In this document: positions 32,810 through 41,330 of the stretch, in pieces
Numbering within the stretch: the stretch's first letter is position 1
How the letters are laid out: the number at the start of each line of letters is the position of its first letter
From: an uncultured Phocaeicola sp.
GTDB lineage: Bacteria; Bacteroidota; Bacteroidia; Bacteroidales; Bacteroidaceae
Direction of reading: 5' to 3'
Length of the DNA stretch: 64,000 nt
NCBI GenBank assembly: GCA_948579315.1
Contig: CAPAOL010000014.1
Location: 1-64,000, forward strand
Notes under the pieces: model-generated
Told to the model about the DNA's origin: nothing
What the model saw: only the letters and a program-made list of their open reading frames with translations
Database searches by the model: none
Made by a program: the position numbers and the translations under genes

Positions 32810-33283
32810 CTATTCATGATGATACGGCCCTCCATTCAATATCGTCATTGCCCGATAAATCTGCTCCACGAATATTAACCGAATCATTTGATGAGAAAAA
32901 GTCATCTTCGACATTGAAATCTTTTCGTGTGCTGCCTGATACACTTTTTCTGAAAAGCCATAAGGACCTCCGATAATGAACACCAATCGTTTGTTTACCG
33001 TATTCATTTTCCGTTTCATATATTCGGCAAACTCAAGAGAGCGCATTTCTTTTCCGTGTTCATCGAGCAACACCACGACGTCACCCGGTTGAAGAGCTTT
33101 CAGTATCAGTTCTCCTTCCTTTTCTTTCTGCACTTCCATTGAAAGACTCTTCGTGTTTTTCAGTTCAGGAATTACTTCCATATCAAAAGTGATATAGCGT
33201 TTGGTACGCTGGAGATAGTCGTTGATGGCAGTGATATAGTGTTGTTCTACGGTTCGTCCTACGACGAGCAGGGTTGTTTTCAT
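32810..33283 (-). CDS. rlmH: 23S rRNA pseudouridine-1915 N3-methyltransferase
   Basis: RlmH methylates pseudouridine 1915 in helix 69 of 23S rRNA using SAM. The 157 aa show the SPOUT knot with LLDEHGKEM, VFIIGGPYGFSEKVY and the C-terminal LIFVEQIYRAMTILNGGPYHHE. The start MKTTLLVVG is chosen because the TATTTTTG box lies at 33315-33308, which would exclude an in-frame ATG at 33310. The plus-strand neighbour has its own facing promoter. Confidence 0.95.
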   Translation of the reverse strand: MKTTLLVVGRTVEQHYITAINDYLQRTKRYITFDMEVIPELKNTKSLSMEVQKEKEGELILKALQPGDVVVLLDEHGKEMRSLEFAEYMKRKMNTVNKRLVFIIGGPYGFSEKVYQAAHEKISMSKMTFSHQMIRLIFVEQIYRAMTILNGGPYHHE

Positions 33284-33307
33284 ACATCTACAATTCTGAT
33301 TATTGCA

Positions 33308-33355
33308 CAAAAATAGGTATTTTTTATGTTATTCTGCAATAAATGCTTACCTTTG
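33308..33355. promoter_or_regulatory. Divergent promoter boxes of rlmH and the DUF4783 gene
   Basis: TATTTTTG on the minus strand at 33315-33308 lies 24 bases before rlmH; TACCTTTG on the plus strand at 33348-33355 lies 55 bases before the ATG at 33411. Confidence 0.55.
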
Positions 33356-33410
33356 CCTATCATTAGTTGAAAGTTTAAGCCTTTAAACTTCAACTTAAAA
33401 GCTTGTAATT

Positions 33411-33803
33411 ATGACAAAACGAGTGCTCGTAGGAATGACCGCATTGCTTCTTTCTCTCTCGTTGCTAATGGCGCAAGAGATACCGGCAGGAGTGATTACG
33501 GCATTTAAAAGAGGAAGCTCGCAAGAGCTAAGTAAGTATATGGGAGACAAGGTAAACCTGGTGTTCCAAGGTCGCTCGACAAACGTTGACAAACAGAAAG
33601 CAACAGCTGTGATGCAAGAATTCTTTACGAAGAATAAAGTCAGCGGATTTAATGTGAACCATCAGGGAAAACGGGACGAATCAAGTTTCGTTATCGGCAC
33701 GTTGGCTACTGTTAATGGGAACTTTCGTGTGAACTGCTTCCTGAAGAAAGTGCAAAATCAATATTTAATACATCAAATAAGAATTGACAAAATCAATGAA
33801 TAA
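33411..33803 (+). CDS. DUF4783-domain exported protein
   Basis: The 130 aa protein has a signal peptide (about 1-21, ending LLMAQE) and a compact NTF2-like fold expected for DUF4783, with GDKVNLVFQGRSTNVDKQKATAV and a beta-rich C-terminus. Its function is unknown. It overlaps the nadC start by eight bases and appears to be co-translated with it; the pairing is seen in several Bacteroides genomes to my knowledge, but its meaning is open. Confidence 0.82.
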   Translation: MTKRVLVGMTALLLSLSLLMAQEIPAGVITAFKRGSSQELSKYMGDKVNLVFQGRSTNVDKQKATAVMQEFFTKNKVSGFNVNHQGKRDESSFVIGTLATVNGNFRVNCFLKKVQNQYLIHQIRIDKINE

Positions 33804-34644
33804 GGAAAAAGAACTGATCGACAAGTTGATCGATCTTGCTTTTGCAGAAGATATAGGTGATGGCGATCATACCACCCTTTCATGTATTCCTGCTACGGCA
33901 ATGGGAAAATCAAAATTGCTTATCAAAGAAGCCGGTGTGCTGGCAGGTATCGAAGTTGCCAAAGAAATCTTCAACCGCTTCGACCCCACTATGAAAGTGG
34001 AAGTGTTTATCAACGATGGAACAGAAGTGAAACCGGGCGACGTAGCAATGGTAGTGGAAGGAAAAGTGCAATCTTTGCTTCAGACCGAACGCCTGATGCT
34101 GAACGTGATGCAGCGTATGAGCGGCATCGCAACCATGACCCGCAAATACGCAAAGGTATTGGAAGGAACAAATACCCGTGTGCTCGACACCCGTAAGACA
34201 ACTCCCGGTATGCGCATCCTCGAAAAAATGGCAGTGAAAATCGGTGGTGGAGTAAACCATCGTATTGGTTTGTTCGACATGATTCTTCTGAAAGACAACC
34301 ATGTAGACTTTGCCGGAGGTATCGACAAAGCGATCACTCGCGCTAAAGAATATTGCAAAGAAAAAGGCAAAGACCTGAAAATAGAAATAGAAGTCCGCAG
34401 CTTCGACGAACTGCAACAAGTCCTTGACCTCGGCGGAGTGGATCGTATCATGTTTGATAACTTCACCCCCGAAATGACTAAGAAAGCAGTGGAAATGGTA
34501 GCAGGCAAATACGAAACCGAATCGTCGGGCGGCATTACCTTTGATACCCTACGTGACTATGCCGAATGTGGCGTAGATTTCATCTCAGTAGGGGCTTTGA
34601 CTCATTCAGTGAAAGGACTGGATATGAGTTTCAAAGCGTGCTGA
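33796..34644 (+). CDS. nadC: Nicotinate-nucleotide pyrophosphorylase (quinolinate phosphoribosyltransferase)
   Basis: NadC turns quinolinate and PRPP into nicotinate mononucleotide for de novo NAD synthesis. The 282 aa protein has EDIGDGDHTT at the start, the conserved TRKTTPGMR, the KIGGGVNHRIGL Arg/His set, and SSGGITFDTLRDYA and DFISVGALTHS at the end. The start MNKEKE gives the family N-terminus, with an eight-base overlap to the previous gene. The transcript probably ends at the large hairpin at 34651. Confidence 0.96.
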   Translation: MNKEKELIDKLIDLAFAEDIGDGDHTTLSCIPATAMGKSKLLIKEAGVLAGIEVAKEIFNRFDPTMKVEVFINDGTEVKPGDVAMVVEGKVQSLLQTERLMLNVMQRMSGIATMTRKYAKVLEGTNTRVLDTRKTTPGMRILEKMAVKIGGGVNHRIGLFDMILLKDNHVDFAGGIDKAITRAKEYCKEKGKDLKIEIEVRSFDELQQVLDLGGVDRIMFDNFTPEMTKKAVEMVAGKYETESSGGITFDTLRDYAECGVDFISVGALTHSVKGLDMSFKAC

Positions 34645-34650
34645 TTTTCT

Positions 34651-34752
34651 TTCACCACAGAGGACGCAGAGGACACAGAGGTTTTAAACTTACTTTATAG
34701 GAAGAATTTCCTATCATTGTTCCTCTGTGTCCTCTGCGTCCTCTGTGGTGAA
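34651..34752. repeat. Perfect 31-bp inverted repeat with 40-base centre
   Basis: Arms at 34651-34681 and 34722-34752 are perfect complements built from AGAGGACNCAG-like direct repeats (AGAGGACGCAG, AGAGGACACAG). The centre has a further palindrome ATAGGAAGAATTTCCTAT. It starts seven bases after nadC, so it probably serves as its terminator. Similar CACCACAGAGG sequences are dispersed in many bacterial genomes. Confidence 0.85.
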
Positions 34753-34864
34753 TTCTCTTCTGTTCTTTAACTTCTTTTAGCAATATTCCTTGCAGTATTC
34801 CTCAAACTTTTGCGTCTAATGAGTAAAACGACGCAGACATACGTTCGATTTTAAAAAAAAGTAA

Positions 34865-35422
34865 TTGACTTTGGAAAACGAGATAGAACTGGTAAAGGGC
34901 TGTCGGGCAGGAAAGGATTCAGCCCGAAAGGAACTTTACACCCTCTATTCCAAACAGATGCTGGCGGTATGTTTCCGCTATACGGGCGATATGGATGCGG
35001 CGCACGATGTACTGCATGACGGTTTCATCAAGATTTTTACCAACTTCTCGTTCCGGGGCGAGTCTTCGCTCTGTACATGGATCACCCGGGTGATGGTTAC
35101 TCAATCGCTCGATTTCCTGCGGCGGGAGAAACGAGTCAGCCAGTTGGTAGTGCATGAAGAGCAGCTTCCCGATATACCGGATATATCGGATTCGGGAGGA
35201 GGGGCTGGAATCTCCGAAGAGCAATTGATGGCTTTTATTGCCGAATTGCCGGATGGTTGCCGAACCGTTTTCAACCTTTATGTGTTTGAAGAGAAATCGC
35301 ACAAGGAGATAGCCAAAATGCTTCATATTAAGGAACATTCGTCTACTTCGCAGTTGCACCGGGCCAAGTATTTATTAGCAAAAAGAATTAAAGAGTATAG
35401 GACTCATGAAGAAAGACAATGA
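34865..35422 (+). CDS. ECF-family RNA polymerase sigma factor
   Basis: The 185 aa protein has region 2 (FRYTGDMDAAHDVLHDGFIKIF and CTWITRVMVTQSLDFLRR) and region 4 (LPDGCRTVFNLYVFEEKSHKEIAKML) of group IV sigma factors. It begins with TTG, since no ATG occurs before region 2; a second TTG is two codons on. Upstream lies TGCGTC/GACGCA near 34815-34835 as a possible operator. It overlaps the next gene by 17 bases, the usual link with an anti-sigma protein. Confidence 0.9.
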   Translation: MTLENEIELVKGCRAGKDSARKELYTLYSKQMLAVCFRYTGDMDAAHDVLHDGFIKIFTNFSFRGESSLCTWITRVMVTQSLDFLRREKRVSQLVVHEEQLPDIPDISDSGGGAGISEEQLMAFIAELPDGCRTVFNLYVFEEKSHKEIAKMLHIKEHSSTSQLHRAKYLLAKRIKEYRTHEERQ

Positions 35423-36455
35423 TGAAATAACCGATCTGTTTCGTACGCATCTCGCTGATGCAGGGATGAGTGTACGGGATGGCTTTTGGGAAGAACTCTC
35501 GCAGGAAATACCTGTGGCTTGCCAGCATCGTCGTCGGATTCTGCTCTTCCGTGTGGCGGCTGCGGCATCTGTATTGCTCGTTTTGGCGGCATCGTCGGCT
35601 GCTTTCTTGTATTTCTCTCCAAGGGAAGAAATGGAAGAAGCATTTACAAAGATAACCGTGACAAATGGAGGACAGATGGATGGAGATGGAATACGCGTCA
35701 ATCAGTTACCGTTGCCGGTACAACCGGTGTTGCCGAAACCGGTTCCAAAGTCTTACGGTATGCTGTCACAATACACGGAGGAAGAAGATTCGCTTTCTAT
35801 CACTTTTTCCATGTCGTTTTCTTTTTCTGCCACCACTTCCACAGGAAATGGCAACCGATATGGTAATCAAGGGAATAACGGCTTTTGGCAGGCAACAAAC
35901 GGTGGTACGGAATCATCTGTTGCTCCGGAAGAACAATCGAATGTGAATATGGCTCAACCCCAAGCGGTGAAAAAGCATCGCTGGGCGATGAAAGTTCAGG
36001 TAGGCACGGCGCTTCCGGCTGATAATGGCACTTATAAAATGCCAGTTTCCGCAGGGGTAACGGTAGAGCGTAAACTAAACGAATCTCTCGGAATAGAAAC
36101 CGGACTGCTTTATTCAAACCTTCGTTCGGCAGGACAGCATTTGCACTATCTGGGTATTCCTGTTAAAGTAAATGTAGCACTGGTGGATACGAAGAAATTT
36201 GACCTTTACGCTACCGTAGGAGGAATAGCCGATAAATGTATCGCCGGCGCGCCGGACAACAGTTTTAAAGAAGAACCTATCCAGCTGGCAGTGACTGCCG
36301 GCATTGGAATCAATTATAAGATTAATGACCGACTTGCTGTTTTTGCCGAGCCCGGAGTTTCGCATTATTTCAAAACAGATTCGAAACTGGCTACGGTACG
36401 AACGAAACGGCCGACTAATTTTAATTTACTTTGCGGACTTCGCATGACGTATTAA
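35406..36455 (+). CDS. Anti-sigma-like membrane protein with C-terminal outer-membrane beta-barrel-like domain
   Basis: The 349 aa protein has an N-terminal cytosolic part of about 45 residues ending in basic RRR, one membrane helix (about 46-69), a Ser/Thr/Asn-rich linker (to about 190), and a C-terminal region of about 150 residues with alternating beta strands (GVTVERKLNESLGIETGLLYSN, GIGINYKINDRLAVFAEPGVSHYF) like OmpA/porin-type barrels. The overlap with the sigma gene suggests it restrains that factor. If the barrel really inserts in the outer membrane the protein would span both membranes; it may instead be periplasmic. Confidence 0.72.
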   Translation: MKKDNDEITDLFRTHLADAGMSVRDGFWEELSQEIPVACQHRRRILLFRVAAAASVLLVLAASSAAFLYFSPREEMEEAFTKITVTNGGQMDGDGIRVNQLPLPVQPVLPKPVPKSYGMLSQYTEEEDSLSITFSMSFSFSATTSTGNGNRYGNQGNNGFWQATNGGTESSVAPEEQSNVNMAQPQAVKKHRWAMKVQVGTALPADNGTYKMPVSAGVTVERKLNESLGIETGLLYSNLRSAGQHLHYLGIPVKVNVALVDTKKFDLYATVGGIADKCIAGAPDNSFKEEPIQLAVTAGIGINYKINDRLAVFAEPGVSHYFKTDSKLATVRTKRPTNFNLLCGLRMTY

Positions 36456-36460
36456 TCCTT

Positions 36461-36991
36461 ATGAAAATGAAAAAAACACTACTAATGCTGTGGATGGCTG
36501 TTTGCCTGATCGTATCTTTTACAGGATGCACCAGCGAAGAAATGGATTATAACAATCCGGATGTTGCCCTTTTTGTAAAACAATTGAAGTCGGGTACGTA
36601 CAAGATGAAGAATGATAAAGGGGTGGTGGAGGTTCCTCATTTTACGGAAGAGGACATCCCCGAACTTTTAAAATATGCAGAAGATCTGACCATTATTCCT
36701 TCTTTTCCGTCGGTTTATAATATGAATAACGGTAAAATTCGGTTGGGCGAGTGTATGCTTTGGGTGATTGAATCTATCCGCCAAGGCACACCTCCGTCAT
36801 TAGGTTGCAAAATGGTATTGGCGAATGCTGAAAATTATGAAGCAATCTATTTCCTGACTGATGAGGAGGTGCTCGATGCCGCCACTTGTTATCGTAATTG
36901 GTGGGAAGAACGCCAATATCCGAAAACAAGATGGACGATTGATCCGTGCTACGATGAGCCGCTTTGTGGGTCGGGTTATCGTTGGTGGTAA
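36461..36991 (+). CDS. Lipoprotein of unknown function in the sigma-factor operon
   Basis: The 176 aa product has a lipoprotein signal ending at FTGC near residue 23. The mature part begins with ENNP-like YNNPDVALFVKQLKSG and continues with a globular region without motifs I recognise. The start MKMKK was chosen for the signal peptide; it begins six bases after the previous stop. Its place in the operon suggests it takes part in the same envelope response. Family function is unknown. Confidence 0.7.
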   Translation: MKMKKTLLMLWMAVCLIVSFTGCTSEEMDYNNPDVALFVKQLKSGTYKMKNDKGVVEVPHFTEEDIPELLKYAEDLTIIPSFPSVYNMNNGKIRLGECMLWVIESIRQGTPPSLGCKMVLANAENYEAIYFLTDEEVLDAATCYRNWWEERQYPKTRWTIDPCYDEPLCGSGYRWW

Positions 36992-37202
36992 CAAAGGCGG
37001 CGCCTTCGGAAAGTAAAAAATAGGAAACATTCATGTGGGAACGTTTGTTTGTATCAGTAGTCTTATGCTGCTGACAGGGGATTACTACGCTCAAAAGACC
37101 GCTTCTCGTAGGAGAATATGGGCGGTAACGTAAGGGAGAAACGTATGTGAATTCGTATATATGAAGCGCTCCAAAATAACAGGTATTGAAAGAAGATAGA
37201 GG

Positions 37203-37928
37203 ATGGATAGATTGAAACGGTTTATTGCAACAATGGTACTGTGCCTGACGGCTTTATTTGCATATTCGCAAGTATGGACGGCGCAAGACTCTTTGCATTT
37301 GAAGAAATTGCTGGAGAGTGACCAGGAGTTGCATTTGAATATGGATGCTGTAAAGTCGATTGATTTCGGAACTGCGGTTGGTACTCCCCGAATGTCGGAG
37401 GAGAAAAGCTGGATGATGCCAGATGAATCGCTTCCTGAAGCATTGCCTAAACCGAAAGTGGTGTTGAGCCTGATGCCATATAAAGCGAATACCCCTTATA
37501 ACTGGGATCCTATTTATCAGAAGAAGATAAAGATTGATAAAAACACTTGGCGGGGAGATCCTTTCTATGAAATACGCCATCAAAGATCTTACTCGAACTG
37601 GGCACGTAATCCGATGGCGAAAGGGGTGCGTAAATCTTTGGAGGAGATACAGGCGAGTGGAGTACGTTTCCGACAGTTGAGCGAACGTGCCAATGGAATG
37701 ATGGTGAACACGGTAGTGATGGATGCACCTATTCCCTTGTTTGGTGGAAGTGGGGTATATGTCAATGGCGGAACGGTTGGCGGACTTGACCTGATGGCTG
37801 TCTTTACCAAAGAGTTCTGGAATAAGAAAGGCAGAGATAACCGCGCCCGTACATTGGAGGTTTTGAGAACTTATGGAGATTCTACAACTGTGTTGATAAA
37901 TAAACCGATCGAACAGATTGCACGCTGA
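37203..37928 (+). CDS. Exported protein of unknown function
   Basis: The 241 aa protein has a signal peptide (to about residue 22) and a mature part with LKKLLESDQELHLNMDAVKSIDFG, a predicted helix-rich N-terminus and Pro-containing stretches. No catalytic motif stands out. It follows the lipoprotein gene by 211 bases, a gap that holds only a small AAGGC/GCCTT hairpin at 37000, so it may be the last gene of the sigma operon. I do not recognise a function. Confidence 0.7.
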   Translation: MDRLKRFIATMVLCLTALFAYSQVWTAQDSLHLKKLLESDQELHLNMDAVKSIDFGTAVGTPRMSEEKSWMMPDESLPEALPKPKVVLSLMPYKANTPYNWDPIYQKKIKIDKNTWRGDPFYEIRHQRSYSNWARNPMAKGVRKSLEEIQASGVRFRQLSERANGMMVNTVVMDAPIPLFGGSGVYVNGGTVGGLDLMAVFTKEFWNKKGRDNRARTLEVLRTYGDSTTVLINKPIEQIAR

Positions 37929-38001
37929 AGACGTTATATATGTACTAATGTTGCGATACGACAATATATTGACTGGAGAGTGTTTGTGATTGAATGATTT
38001 A

Positions 38002-38017
38002 TATATTTGTATATTTG
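38002..38017 (+). promoter_or_regulatory. Tandem -7 boxes before the nitronate monooxygenase-like gene
   Basis: TATATTTG occurs twice in tandem at 38002-38009 and 38010-38017. A TTTG lies at 37983-37986, fitting poorly with either. The start codon is 38099. Confidence 0.35.
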
Positions 38018-38098
38018 TATATTGTGTATTGGCACATTAGTAAATAACTCGGTTTCTTATGTGGATGAAATTATTAGTGCATTGATAAATTGTTAATT

Positions 38099-39043
38099 AT
38101 GAATAGAATAACTTCTCTTCTAGGAATACAGTATCCTATAATTCAAGGTGGAATGGTATGGTGTAGCGGTTGGCGGCTGGCTTCCGCAGTGAGTAATGCG
38201 GGTGGCTTAGGTCTGATTGGTGCAGGTTCTATGCATCCCGAAACTTTGCGCGAGCATATTCGTAAATGCCGTGCGGCTACGGAATTTCCTTTTGGTGTAA
38301 ATATTCCCTTGATGTATCCTCAGATAGAAGAGATTATGAATATTGTGGTGGAAGAAGGAGTGAAGGTTGTTTTTACCTCTGCCGGAAATCCGAAAACGTG
38401 GACCGGATGGTTGAAAGCGCGTGGAATAACAGTTGTTCATGTCGTTTCATCTTCTCGTTTTGCTGTGAAATGTGAAGAAGCCGGGGTAGATGCGGTAGTG
38501 GCCGAAGGTTTCGAAGCCGGAGGGCATAATGGGAGGGAGGAAACAACGACTTTCTGTTTGATTCCTGCTGTGCGTGAGGCTACCACATTGCCTTTGATAG
38601 CCGCAGGAGGTATTGGAACAGGAGAAGGAATACTAGCTGCTATGGTGTTGGGTGCCGAAGGCGTACAAATAGGAACACGTTTTGCGCTGACTGAAGAAAG
38701 TTCAGCGAGTCCTGTATTTAAAGATTATTGCTTGAGTCTCGGTGAAGGGGATACTAAGTTGTTGTTGAAAAAGCTGGCTCCGACACGATTGGTAAAAAAT
38801 GCTTTTCGTGAAGCGGTGGAGAAGGCTGAAGATAGTGGCGCTACTTCCGAGGAATTAAGAACTTTGCTCGGACGCGGACGTGCTAAGAAAGGTATCTTCG
38901 AAGGTGACTTGGAAGAAGGTGAACTGGAAATAGGTCAGGTCTCGGCAATAATATCCCGTCGACAGTCGGTGGCAGAGGTGATGAATGAATTGGTTGATTC
39001 TTATCGGCAAGCAGCGGGAAAAGATTATTTGTTTTCAATGTAA
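38099..39043 (+). CDS. Nitronate monooxygenase / FabK-like FMN protein
   Basis: The 314 aa TIM-barrel protein belongs to the 2-nitropropane dioxygenase-like family. It has IQYPIIQGGMVW at the N-terminus, the FMN-phosphate region AAGGIGTGEGILAAMVLGAEGVQIGTRF, and EGFEAGGHNG. Members act as nitronate monooxygenase or as the enoyl-ACP reductase FabK; the active-site detail is not enough to choose. The ATG start was preferred over an upstream TTG. It is monocistronic. Confidence 0.85.
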   Translation: MNRITSLLGIQYPIIQGGMVWCSGWRLASAVSNAGGLGLIGAGSMHPETLREHIRKCRAATEFPFGVNIPLMYPQIEEIMNIVVEEGVKVVFTSAGNPKTWTGWLKARGITVVHVVSSSRFAVKCEEAGVDAVVAEGFEAGGHNGREETTTFCLIPAVREATTLPLIAAGGIGTGEGILAAMVLGAEGVQIGTRFALTEESSASPVFKDYCLSLGEGDTKLLLKKLAPTRLVKNAFREAVEKAEDSGATSEELRTLLGRGRAKKGIFEGDLEEGELEIGQVSAIISRRQSVAEVMNELVDSYRQAAGKDYLFSM

Positions 39044-39352
39044 TATGGGAATTTCTTGATAGTATACATTCTTCATTTTCAATAGCCAATTCGCCTGTAT
39101 TCCTATCTTTTAGCCACTTTTCTTGAAGGAGGAATAGCTTAGTTACTTTTGAATTACCCTAAAAACAGACAAATGAATAGATTTTGTCCTTTATTGGTTT
39201 ATATTTTTCCTAGCTTTTAATGCTTTTTTCTTTCCTTTGGACCTGTACTACTACGTAGCGCTTAAGAATTTACGTGCGGTGTATTTAGTATTAATCAATT
39301 GATTTTGTTAATAGGAATAACATCCAAATAGGATTGATTTTTTTGAAATACT
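39044..39352. other. Gene-free AT-rich gap
   Basis: About 309 bases between the nitronate monooxygenase-like gene and the peptide unit. I see no gene, tRNA, hairpin with T tract, or full promoter match; a Shine-Dalgarno-like GAAGGAGGAA occurs at 39124 without a following frame. The promoter of the peptide unit should lie here. Confidence 0.4.
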
Positions 39353-39493
39353 ATGAAACTTGAATTACTTTTTAATTATGTACCACCAGCAATGATATAT
39401 AGAGAGAATATTTTGATGGCACCTCTATTGATCTATGCTACAGATGATCATTCGGAAATTATTTCTATAATAAATACAACAATCTTATCATGA
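39353..39493 (+). CDS. Small 46-residue protein coupled to the aspartic protease gene
   Basis: An ATG at 39353 opens a frame of 46 codons whose stop TGA overlaps the ATG of the protease gene (ATGA at 39490-39493). The product starts MKLELLFNYVPPAM, has a moderately hydrophobic centre (ILMAPLLIYA) and an acidic then Ile/Ser/Thr-rich end. No family is recognised. The exact overlap and same strand argue for translational coupling; it may be a leader that sets protease expression, or a chance frame. Confidence 0.4.
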   Translation: MKLELLFNYVPPAMIYRENILMAPLLIYATDDHSEIISIINTTILS

Positions 39494-40875
39494 GAAGAAT
39501 ATTGATATTGTTTTTAAGTTTTTATACCACATCGGTAATATCTCAAAATGTAAACTATTCCCAAATATTGGTTGATATGCTGATGAGAGATGAGTGTTTT
39601 CAAGCTTGGGATTATAAACAGCAGTATAGTGATAGTATAGCAAAAGAAACAGAGCTAATTTATAATTATAAGATGAATGGTTTTTTAAATAGACCTGATA
39701 GCTCTGCAATATATTTGGAACGAATATTTGACGAATGTCCTGCTATTATGCCGGATGAGACTACAAAACTTGCATTCTTTAATAATTTAATCGGACTATA
39801 TAGTGAAACCGAAAATTATATTAAATTGGTGGAAACTTATGATCGTATTGAGCAATTTATTCTTACTGAATCTTTTAGTGGTAATAGCTGTTGGAAAGAA
39901 GAGCAGTTAGCTCTATTAAATAATTTTCGTTTAGAGGCTAAAAAGAAACTGAATACTCCTAAAATAGGAGTTGCTAGATGCGAAAGTGATAATTATGTTG
40001 CGGTTAGTATTCAAAAGGAACCATTTATAACAACTTTAGCTGAGTGTAATGGCATATCATTAAGAACTATAGTTGACACAGGTTTTCCTTCTTTTCTTTT
40101 TGTGAGTAAAGCAAATGCTGACAAATGTCAATTTAGAGAAATTCCTTCATTAACAGATTCTTTACCGATAAATGGGGTTATGGCTCGTGCAAATTGGGCT
40201 TTGGCAGACTCTATAAGAATTGGGAATGTACTTTTTACCAATATTCCAGTATTTGTTCTTCATGATAAATATTCATCGCTGTTACGAGATAATACGTTAT
40301 CTGAAGAACAAGTTGCCAAATATGATTCTCTCATGTCCATTTCTGATGCAATAATAGGACTCTCTTTGTTGCAGAAATTGGGTTGTATTGAATTTGATTG
40401 GGAGAAGAATCAAATGAACTTAAAAACTAAATCGGAAATTCCTAGGATGAAAAAAGAACCAAATATGTATATTAAAGATGGAGGTTTATATACGCATTTA
40501 TTGATTAATGGGATTGACTACACTGGGATCTTAGATACCGGAGCAAATACTTTTATTGAATTGAATCAACATTTTTATGAAAGTAATAGTGCTAATCTTC
40601 CTATAGATCCAAATAAGAAAAAAGAAAAATCGGTAGCATGGGGAATTTCAGTTTCTACAGAAGCAAAAACGGCGTATTTGTTAAATCCTCAAGTAACGTT
40701 TGATTCTAAAGTGATGAAACATGATAATAGTAATGTTGCTGTGGTTTGGTTTGATGATACTAATGCTTTGTCAATCCCTATTCTTAAAAGTGGGGGTATA
40801 GGGAATCTATTTATTAAGCGATTAGGAAAAAAAGTAAAATTTGATTTCGTAAATATGCGAATTGTGGCAGAGTAA
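39490..40875 (+). CDS. Exported retropepsin-like aspartic protease with two DTG motifs
   Basis: The 461 aa protein has a signal peptide (about 1-18), a helical region (about 25-150), and two retropepsin-like domains, each with the catalytic D-T-G: IVDTGFPSF at Asp196 and ILDTGANTF at Asp349. Retropepsins act as dimers with one DTG each, so this may be a single-chain pseudo-dimer, like pepsin. It would act in the periplasm. It heads a plus-strand run with a double-glycine peptide and a TlpA protein, so the peptide is a possible substrate; that is inference. The gene is AT-rich. Confidence 0.85.
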   Translation: MRRILILFLSFYTTSVISQNVNYSQILVDMLMRDECFQAWDYKQQYSDSIAKETELIYNYKMNGFLNRPDSSAIYLERIFDECPAIMPDETTKLAFFNNLIGLYSETENYIKLVETYDRIEQFILTESFSGNSCWKEEQLALLNNFRLEAKKKLNTPKIGVARCESDNYVAVSIQKEPFITTLAECNGISLRTIVDTGFPSFLFVSKANADKCQFREIPSLTDSLPINGVMARANWALADSIRIGNVLFTNIPVFVLHDKYSSLLRDNTLSEEQVAKYDSLMSISDAIIGLSLLQKLGCIEFDWEKNQMNLKTKSEIPRMKKEPNMYIKDGGLYTHLLINGIDYTGILDTGANTFIELNQHFYESNSANLPIDPNKKKEKSVAWGISVSTEAKTAYLLNPQVTFDSKVMKHDNSNVAVVWFDDTNALSIPILKSGGIGNLFIKRLGKKVKFDFVNMRIVAE

Positions 40876-40946
40876 TATTTAATGCAAATTTTAGTTTGAA
40901 GAGATTTTGAGAATGAATAGGTTGACAATAATTCAAACTTTCTTAA

Positions 40947-41237
40947 ATGAAGGGATTGAAGTCTTTAATACGATATATCTTTTCAGCTTTTAGCGATGAC
41001 TTGTTAGATAGTAATCGTTTTTTGATTGCAACATATCTAAATGGGAAATCTGGCGAAATAGATGAAATATATAGAGATTGGTATAAGAAAGGTAAATATC
41101 ATTCGGATGATTTTATAGCAAAATATAATTTTAGCTTTGAAGGAGTGGAAGAGGAGTTGGAAAAACATGAGCACTGGAAAAAGTATATACATTTAGTAAC
41201 TACTCCAACAATACTTGTTTTCCTCCTCAATATATAA
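40947..41237 (+). CDS. Small protein of unknown function in the peptide unit
   Basis: The 96 aa product begins MKGLKSLIRYIFSAF, continues with an acidic central region (EIDEIYRDWYKKGKYHSDDF) and ends with a short hydrophobic helix (TTPTILVFLLNI). No motif is recognised. It lies between the aspartic protease and the double-glycine peptide on the same strand. A 26-codon frame in another phase overlaps its start at 40914, so a frameshifted N-terminus is possible. It could be an immunity or accessory protein, which I cannot support further. Confidence 0.55.
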   Translation: MKGLKSLIRYIFSAFSDDLLDSNRFLIATYLNGKSGEIDEIYRDWYKKGKYHSDDFIAKYNFSFEGVEEELEKHEHWKKYIHLVTTPTILVFLLNI

Positions 41238-41330
41238 TAGAGAATTTATCTTTCTAGATACAGATATTTAGATAATAGTATTATTTGCTGTAAAATATTG
41301 TGGCTATTATTAATTTAATAATTTATAAAC

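Noticed and set aside
35375..35701. Minus-strand frame over the sigma/anti-sigma junction
   Set aside because: Overlaps two well-supported genes and has no recognisable features.
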